Below are positions 59,062 through 64,000 of a stretch of DNA of 64,000 nt, piece after piece. The DNA is from Micromonospora_J zhanjiangensis. GTDB taxonomy: Bacteria > Actinomycetota > Actinomycetes > Mycobacteriales > Micromonosporaceae. A model generated the notes under the pieces. That model was not told the DNA's origin, did not search any database, and saw nothing but the letters and a program-made list of their open reading frames with translations. How positions within the stretch are numbered: position 1 is the first letter of the stretch; every line of letters begins with the position of its first letter. Where the stretch lies: positions 124,001 to 188,000 of the forward strand of contig NZ_JBHSBN010000008.1 in NCBI RefSeq assembly GCF_042650605.1, written 5' to 3'. A program made the position numbers and the translations under genes.

Positions 59062-59898
59062 TCAGGCCGGGGTGGCGCGGGTGGGAGTGGGAGTGGGGGC
59101 CGGGGCCGCGGCGAGGTCGTCCGGTGGGGTGCTGCGACCCGGCCCGTCGCCGTGCGCCTCGCGGCGGGCCAGCCAGCCGTAGCCGAGCAGGGTCATCGCC
59201 GCGAAGATCCACCACTGGACGACGTAGCCGGCGTTCTGCCAGTCGTTCTGGTGTTCGGCCGGGATGCCGGAGAAGGCCGGATCCGCGGCCGGGGTCTGCT
59301 CGTCCACCAGCAGGTACGCCCCGAAGACCGGGTACGGCAGTTCGGCCGCGAGCCGGGGGACGGCGATCCGCCGGGTCTCCAGCCGGCCGTCCTGTCGGGT
59401 CACCGCGTCCGGGCGGCTCTCCGACAGGTGCATCCGCCCGACGACGGTCACCGGTCCGGTCGGCGGGTCCGGCACCTGCACGCGCGCGGTCGCCGCGCCC
59501 CGGGTCGGCGGCAACCAGCCCCGGTCGACCAGCAGCGCCGACCCGTCGGCCAGCAGCAGCGGTACGACCACCTCGAAGCCGACCTGCCCGTCGACGGTGC
59601 GGCTGCGGATGACCACGGTGTGCGCCGGGTCGTACCGGCCGGTGACGGTGACCCGGGTCCAGGCCCGGTCGGCCGGCAGCGCGGGGCCGGGCGTACCGGC
59701 GGTCGGGCCGGCCGTGGGCAGCACCTCGGTCAGCGGCACCGGCGCCTGCTGCTGCGCCGCGTCGACCCGCGCGTTCGTTGCCGCCCGCTCGTGGTACCGG
59801 TGCAGCTGCCAGTTACCGAGCAGCACCATCACCACGGAGGCGGTCAGCGCCAGGGCGAGCATGCCCAGCCAGCGCGGCGTGAGCAGGAAGCGGTACAC
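59062..59898 (-). CDS. SURF1-family protein
   Basis: This 278-residue protein has membrane helices at both ends (residues about 10-30, LTASVVMVLLGNWQL; and YVVQWWIFAAMTLLGYGWL near 230) around an extracytoplasmic domain, as in SURF1, a cytochrome c oxidase assembly factor. Motifs include GNWQLHRYHER, RVTVTGRYD and NAGYVVQWW. The tail is Pro/Thr/Ala-rich. The start is a GTG. It diverges from the cobB-like gene. Confidence 0.9.
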   Translation of the reverse strand: MYRFLLTPRWLGMLALALTASVVMVLLGNWQLHRYHERAATNARVDAAQQQAPVPLTEVLPTAGPTAGTPGPALPADRAWTRVTVTGRYDPAHTVVIRSRTVDGQVGFEVVVPLLLADGSALLVDRGWLPPTRGAATARVQVPDPPTGPVTVVGRMHLSESRPDAVTRQDGRLETRRIAVPRLAAELPYPVFGAYLLVDEQTPAADPAFSGIPAEHQNDWQNAGYVVQWWIFAAMTLLGYGWLARREAHGDGPGRSTPPDDLAAAPAPTPTPTRATPA

Positions 59899-59899
59899 G

Positions 59900-59917
59900 A
59901 CACGAGGCTACTCGTGT
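59900..59917. promoter_or_regulatory. Inverted repeat at SURF1 start
   Basis: ACACGAG-gcta-CTCGTGT lies immediately upstream of the SURF1 GTG and may be an operator or a 5' hairpin. Confidence 0.4.
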
Positions 59918-59989
59918 GACGGCGGACACTAGGCTGGTGGCCGGATCGGCACGTCGGATCTGCGGCGTCGTGCCCGGTATCGTCTGCCG

Positions 59990-60022
59990 CGGCGGTCCGA
60001 CCGGTCGACCGGTGGACCGCCG
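59990..60022. promoter_or_regulatory. Perfect hairpin in the cobB leader
   Basis: CGGCGGTCC (59990-59998) pairs with GGACCGCCG (60014-60022), and the loop contains the palindrome ACCGGTCGACCGGT. It lies 55 bases before the ATG of the cobB-like gene, so it may be an attenuator. Confidence 0.45.
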
Positions 60023-60076
60023 ACCGGACCCAGCGTCGCCCCGGCCGGGGCGACCAGCCTGATCGAGAGGTCGAGG

Positions 60077-61783
60077 ATGACTTCCGTGCCGCGCCTGGTC
60101 GTCAGCGCGCCAGCATCCCACCACGGCAAGACCGCGGTGACGGTCGGCCTGGTCGCCGCGTACGCCACCCGGGGCGTGGACGTCGCCGGCTTCAAGGTCG
60201 GCCCGGACCAGGCCGACGCGGGCTACCTCGGTCTCGCGGCCGGCCGGGCCGGCCAGCCGGGACGGGTGGGACGCAACCTCGACCCGCGGTTGGTCGGCGC
60301 GCACCGGGTCGCTCCCCTGTTCGCGTACGGCGCCGCCGGTGCCGACCTGGCCGTGGTCGAAGGGACCATGGGCCTGTTCGACAGCTTCGCCGGCCGGCCC
60401 GAGGTCGACTCCACGGGGGCGGTGGCCACCGCGCTGCGGGCGCCGGTCGTGCTGGTCGTCGACGTGGCGAGCATGGGTCAGTCGGTGGCCGCGCTGGTGC
60501 ACGGCTTCCGGGCGTACGACGAGATGCTCTGGCTGGGTGGCGTGGTCCTCAACCGGGTGGCGTCCGAGCGGCACGAGCAGCTGCTCCGGGAGGCGCTGGA
60601 CGACATCGGCGTACCGGTGTTCGGCACGCTGCGCCGGCGCGACCTGCCGGCCGTCCTGCCGTCCCGGCGGCACGGTCTGGCTCCGGTGGCCGCGGCGGAC
60701 CCCGAGGTGGCCCAGGGGATACGCGCGCTCGGTGCGGCGGTCGCCGGAGCCGTCGACCTGGACCGGATGCTGGCGCTGGCCCGCTCGGCACCGCGGCTGC
60801 CGGTCGAGGCGTGGTCACCGGCCGACGCGGTGGCCGGCGCCGAGTCCGCCGGGGCCGGGGCGTCCGCCGGGGCCGGGGCCCGTCGGCCGGTGGTGGCCCT
60901 GGCCGGTGGGCCCGTCGGCGGATACGCCTACCCGGAGACGGCCGAGTTGCTCGCCGCGGCCGGCGCCGACGTGGTGACCGTCGACCCGCTGCGCGACGAG
61001 GCGTTGCCGGCCGGCACCGACGCGCTGGTCGTCGGCGGTGGCCTGCCCGAGGCGTACGGGGAACAACTGTCCGTCAACCGCAGGCTCTGCATCGCGGTCG
61101 CCGAACTGGCCCGGACCGGCCGGCCGGTGATCGCCGAGGGAGCCGGTCTGCTGTGGCTGGCCCGCGAGTTCGACGGCCGGCCGATGTGCGGAGTCTTCGA
61201 TGCCACCGCGCAGACCACGGACCGGGTCATCGTCGGCTACCGCGAGGCGACCGCCCGGGCGGCGACGGTGGTGGCCCCGCTCGGCGCCCGCGTGGTCGGT
61301 TACAAGCAGCACTCGGCCGTGCTGCGGCCGCGCGCCGGCGAGACCCCGGCCTGGAGCTGGACCGGCAGTGCCGCCGAGGGGTTCGTCCGGCACCACACGT
61401 ACGCGTCGCAGTTGATCCTGCACTGGGCCGGCGCGCCGGAGATCGCCCGTCGCCTGGTCGGGGCGGCGGCGGCCGGGCCCGGCCAGCCGGTTCCGGCGCA
61501 GCCCGGCACGCCCGGACCGGGCCACCCCGTGCCGGCACCGGCCGGTCCGGGCCAGCCCGCCTCGCACCCGGGCCAGCCCGCCTCGCATCCCGGCCAGCCC
61601 GCCTTGCACCCGGGCCAGCCCGCCTTGCACCCGGGCCAGCCCGCCGCACACCCGGCGCAGCCGGCGGCCGGTGCCGGGCAGCCGGCGGCGGGTCCGGCGG
61701 CCACGGGCACCGGATCGGCGGCGGTGGGCGACGCGCCGACCGACCGGCCGCCCGGCGGACCGGCTCCGGTGGTCGGGGCGTGA
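60077..61783 (+). CDS. Cobyrinate a,c-diamide synthase-like protein without glutaminase Cys
   Basis: This 568-residue protein follows the CobB/CbiA layout: P-loop APASHHGKTAVTVGL, VAGFKVGPDQADAGYLGLAAGR, GRNLDPRLVG, VVEGTMGLFDSFAG, then a glutaminase-like domain. Where the catalytic cysteine is expected (AECGGL in the family), the sequence is AEGAGL with Gly355. KQHSAVLRP and QLILHWAGAPEIARRLV keep the late His region. The last 100 residues are HPGQPA-type repeats. It may use free ammonia or be repurposed. GAGAGG and GAGG precede the ATG. Confidence 0.82.
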   Translation: MTSVPRLVVSAPASHHGKTAVTVGLVAAYATRGVDVAGFKVGPDQADAGYLGLAAGRAGQPGRVGRNLDPRLVGAHRVAPLFAYGAAGADLAVVEGTMGLFDSFAGRPEVDSTGAVATALRAPVVLVVDVASMGQSVAALVHGFRAYDEMLWLGGVVLNRVASERHEQLLREALDDIGVPVFGTLRRRDLPAVLPSRRHGLAPVAAADPEVAQGIRALGAAVAGAVDLDRMLALARSAPRLPVEAWSPADAVAGAESAGAGASAGAGARRPVVALAGGPVGGYAYPETAELLAAAGADVVTVDPLRDEALPAGTDALVVGGGLPEAYGEQLSVNRRLCIAVAELARTGRPVIAEGAGLLWLAREFDGRPMCGVFDATAQTTDRVIVGYREATARAATVVAPLGARVVGYKQHSAVLRPRAGETPAWSWTGSAAEGFVRHHTYASQLILHWAGAPEIARRLVGAAAAGPGQPVPAQPGTPGPGHPVPAPAGPGQPASHPGQPASHPGQPALHPGQPALHPGQPAAHPAQPAAGAGQPAAGPAATGTGSAAVGDAPTDRPPGGPAPVVGA

Positions 61784-62352
61784 CCGGGCAGGTCGCCGTC
61801 CGGCGGTTCCCGACCCTGACCGTCTCCACGCCCCGGACCCACGTGCGCCCGCTGACGGCGGACGACGCGGGTCCGGTCGGGCAGATCCTCGGCGACAAGC
61901 AGACCCGCCGCTGGCTGCCGCTGCGCACCGAGTCGGAGACCATCGACGGGCTCGCCTGGTGCACCGAGTCGGCCAAGGAACGTCGGGACAGCGGCAACGG
62001 CGACCACTACGGTGTGATCCGCCGCGAGGACGACCGGCTGATCGGCTGCCTGTGGACCAAACGCACCGACTGGGCCGGCCAGGTGACGGAGGTGTCGTAC
62101 GCGATGGCCCCCGAGGCGCGCGGGTTCGGCATCGCCGCCGAGGCGGTCGACGCGCTGGCGATCGCGCTGATCCTGGAACACGGCTTCCAGCGGGTCGAGC
62201 TGCGGGTGGCGCCCGGTAACACGCCGTCCCGCCGGGTGGCCGAGAAGGCCGGCTTCAGCTACGAGGGCCTGCTGCGCAACGCCGGGTACGTGCACGGCGG
62301 CCGGGTCGACCTGGAGGTCTGGTCCTTCGTCGCGGCCGACCTCGGCCGCTGA
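61780..62352 (+). CDS. GNAT acetyltransferase (RimJ/RimL-like)
   Basis: This 190-residue protein has the GNAT pattern: HVRPLTADDAGPVGQIL, MAPEARGFGIAAEAVDAL for acetyl-CoA binding and RVELRVAPGNTPSRRVAEKAGFSYEGLL. It starts at a GTG overlapping the cobB-like stop (GTGA), so the two are translationally coupled. Its substrate is unknown. Confidence 0.88.
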   Translation: MTGQVAVRRFPTLTVSTPRTHVRPLTADDAGPVGQILGDKQTRRWLPLRTESETIDGLAWCTESAKERRDSGNGDHYGVIRREDDRLIGCLWTKRTDWAGQVTEVSYAMAPEARGFGIAAEAVDALAIALILEHGFQRVELRVAPGNTPSRRVAEKAGFSYEGLLRNAGYVHGGRVDLEVWSFVAADLGR

Positions 62353-62353
62353 A

Positions 62354-62403
62354 CCGCCCCGGTCGGGAGCCCGGCGAGCCGCCCCGGTCGGGAGCCCGCC
62401 GAG
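62354..62403. repeat. 25-bp tandem repeat, two copies
   Basis: A 25-bp unit starting CCGCCCCGGTCGGGAGCC is repeated once with a single mismatch between two convergent genes. It may act as a terminator or simply be slippage. Confidence 0.6.
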
Positions 62404-62412
62404 CCACCCGGG

Positions 62413-64000
62413 TCAGGAGAGGCCGGCGATGGCCTCCGACGGGGCGGAGAACTGGCGTACCGGTTGCCCCTTCAGGGCCTCCTTGAGGGTGTACGCGACC
62501 GCGTCGACGGGCTTGTTCGCCTGCCCGTCGCCGACCGCGTCGGCTGGGTTGTCCGGATCGGAGACGAAGCTGGCGGCCGCCAGTTCCGGGGTGTAGCCGA
62601 CGAACCAGGCCGACCGGGTGCTGTCCGTCGTACCGGTCTTGCCGGCCACCGGACGGCCCACGGTGGCGCGCACGCTGTCGGCGGTGGACCAGCCGCCGCA
62701 GGAGCCGCGGACCGGCCTGTCCCCGGTCGGGCAGCGGGCCGCGTCGGTCGCCGCCCGGGCCACGTCCGGCCTGACCACCTGGTGGCAGCGGGACTTGGCC
62801 ACCGGGATGACGTTGCCGTCGTCGGCCCGGTACGTGGTCGGCGTACCGTCCGGGTTGCTCACCGACAGCACCGGCGTCGGCTCGCAGTACCGGCCGTCGG
62901 CGGCCACCGCGGCGTACGCGCCGGCCAGTTCCAGCGGGGTGGCGTCCGAGACGCCCAGGGTGAACGCGCCCCAGTTGCGCACCTGCGGGCTCGCCGACTG
63001 CCGCTTGTCGACGTCGGTACGCCAGCGCAGGCCCATCTCCTCGGCCAGCCGGACCACCTTCTCCACCCCGACCCGCTGCTCCAGCCAGACGAAGAAGGTG
63101 TTCACCGACTTGCCGAAGCCGGACCACATGGTCTGGGTGCCGCTCATCGCCCCGCTGGCGTTGGTCGGGCACCAGCGACCGCCGCAGTCGTTCGGGCCGC
63201 TCGAGCCGTCCGGGAAGTTGCTGACGAACCGGTACTTCGCGTCGAACGAGGTGTTCAGCGGCAGGCCGGACTGCAACGCGGCCAGCATGGTGAACATCTT
63301 GAACGTCGAACCGGCCTGGTAGCCGGGCAGGTCACCGCCGCCGAGCAGCGGCACCACCGTGTTCGGGTAGTTGCCCTTCTCCCGGTCCCGCATCGCGGGG
63401 TTGGAGTTCGGGTAGTTCTCGCTCTGGTCCAGCGAGTAGGTGCGGTTGACCGCCATCGCCTTCACCCGCCCGGTGCCCGGCTCGACGGCGACCAGTCCGT
63501 GCGCGAACGGGCTGCCCGAGGACTCCCGGGAGCCCACCTGTTTCTCGGCGGCGTCCTGGACCTTGGGGTCGATGCTGGTGACGATGTTGTAGCCACCCCG
63601 GCGCAGCTTGTCCAACCGTTCCGACCAGTTCGCGCCGAACGCCGGCTGCTGCGCCCACCACGCCTTCAGGTAGTCGCAGAAGAAGCCCCAGCTGTTGTAC
63701 TGCTTGTCGATCGAGACGCAGTCGTTCGGCGGGGTGGTCAGCTTGAGCCGGATCGGCTGGGTCTTGTACTGGGCGGCCACGTCGGGGGAGAGGTAGCCCA
63801 TGATCTTCATCCGGTCGATGACGTAGTTGCGCCGCTCGGTCGCCTCCTTCTGGTCGGAACTGGCCGGGTCGTACTCGCTGGGCGATTTGACCAGGCCGGC
63901 GAGGGTGGCCGCCTCGATCGGGGTGAGGTCGATCGGCTTCTTGGAGAAGAAGATCTCCGACGCGGAGTAGATCCCGTACGCGCGGTGCCCGAAGTAGGCG
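62413..64000 (-). CDS. Class A penicillin-binding protein, 5' end outside window
   Basis: The visible part is the C-terminal end of the glycosyltransferase domain (AYFGHRAYGIYSASEIFFSKK, LTPIEAATLAGLVKSPSEY) followed by a full transpeptidase: SxxK in GSTFKMF, SxN in GKSVNTFF and KTG in VAGKTGTTD. It makes and cross-links peptidoglycan outside the membrane. The chain ends at LSAPSEAIAGLS-like sequence without a PASTA domain. The N-terminus and membrane anchor lie beyond 64000. Confidence 0.94.
   Translation of the reverse strand, partial: AYFGHRAYGIYSASEIFFSKKPIDLTPIEAATLAGLVKSPSEYDPASSDQKEATERRNYVIDRMKIMGYLSPDVAAQYKTQPIRLKLTTPPNDCVSIDKQYNSWGFFCDYLKAWWAQQPAFGANWSERLDKLRRGGYNIVTSIDPKVQDAAEKQVGSRESSGSPFAHGLVAVEPGTGRVKAMAVNRTYSLDQSENYPNSNPAMRDREKGNYPNTVVPLLGGGDLPGYQAGSTFKMFTMLAALQSGLPLNTSFDAKYRFVSNFPDGSSGPNDCGGRWCPTNASGAMSGTQTMWSGFGKSVNTFFVWLEQRVGVEKVVRLAEEMGLRWRTDVDKRQSASPQVRNWGAFTLGVSDATPLELAGAYAAVAADGRYCEPTPVLSVSNPDGTPTTYRADDGNVIPVAKSRCHQVVRPDVARAATDAARCPTGDRPVRGSCGGWSTADSVRATVGRPVAGKTGTTDSTRSAWFVGYTPELAAASFVSDPDNPADAVGDGQANKPVDAVAYTLKEALKGQPVRQFSAPSEAIAGLS

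Overview
The window is high-GC DNA with strong third-position G/C bias, many leaderless starts, and actinobacterial families (WYL and Scr1-type regulators, LigB-type ATP ligase, CGNR protein, DUF6879, SURF1, class A PBP). This fits an actinomycete, most likely Micromonosporaceae; the family assignment is inference from gene content and style, not from a marker gene.

Layout. 0.1-9.6 kb: a divergent ProA-like dehydrogenase, an SDR and an HTH/hydrolase pair around a shared operator, a three-gene two-component operon (sensor kinase, histidine-less pseudokinase, LuxR-type regulator), an NmrA-like protein and a YnfA protein. 10-14 kb: multicopper oxidase, PhzF protein, and a MerR/GyrI-like pair with a clear MerR-type promoter. 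14-25 kb: transport and resistance, with an ABC ATPase/permease pair, a ribosomal-protection GTPase preceded by a possible leader peptide, an asymmetric heterodimeric ABC exporter and a double GNAT protein. 25-34 kb: KptA, DinB, an unknown protein facing a DUF488 protein, WYL regulator with epoxide hydrolase, and a lone trpBA pair followed by a GntR gene. 33.5-36 kb: VOC gene, MerR remnant and MFS exporter, with MerR-type promoters.

36-45.6 kb is the most accessory-looking part: ankyrin protein, truncated CGNR gene, a 3.4-kb module (methyltransferase, Lrp, EamA exporter, aldo/keto reductase) flanked by 21-bp direct repeats, vapB with a broken vapC, a DUF6879/Scr1 regulator operon, and very small genes ending at the 3' end of a tRNA-Arg gene. 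No integrase or transposase is visible.

45.7-64 kb returns to core-like genes: ssb with a very long tail and DnaA-box-like sites upstream, cobD-cobQ, rhodanese, P-loop kinase-like protein, M48 and M20 peptidases, ATP-dependent ligase LigB, a proline-rich membrane protein, a repeat-dense gap, SURF1, a cobB-like gene lacking its glutaminase cysteine, a GNAT gene, and a class A PBP running off the end.

The strongest leads are the ABC exporter whose two subunits have complementary losses, the Cys-less CobB, the MerR-type promoters beside a gutted merR, the repeat-flanked methyltransferase module, the uncharacterised gene pair at 26.2-27.5 kb, and a short palindromic repeat family seen in three places. 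No single complete novel system is proven here.
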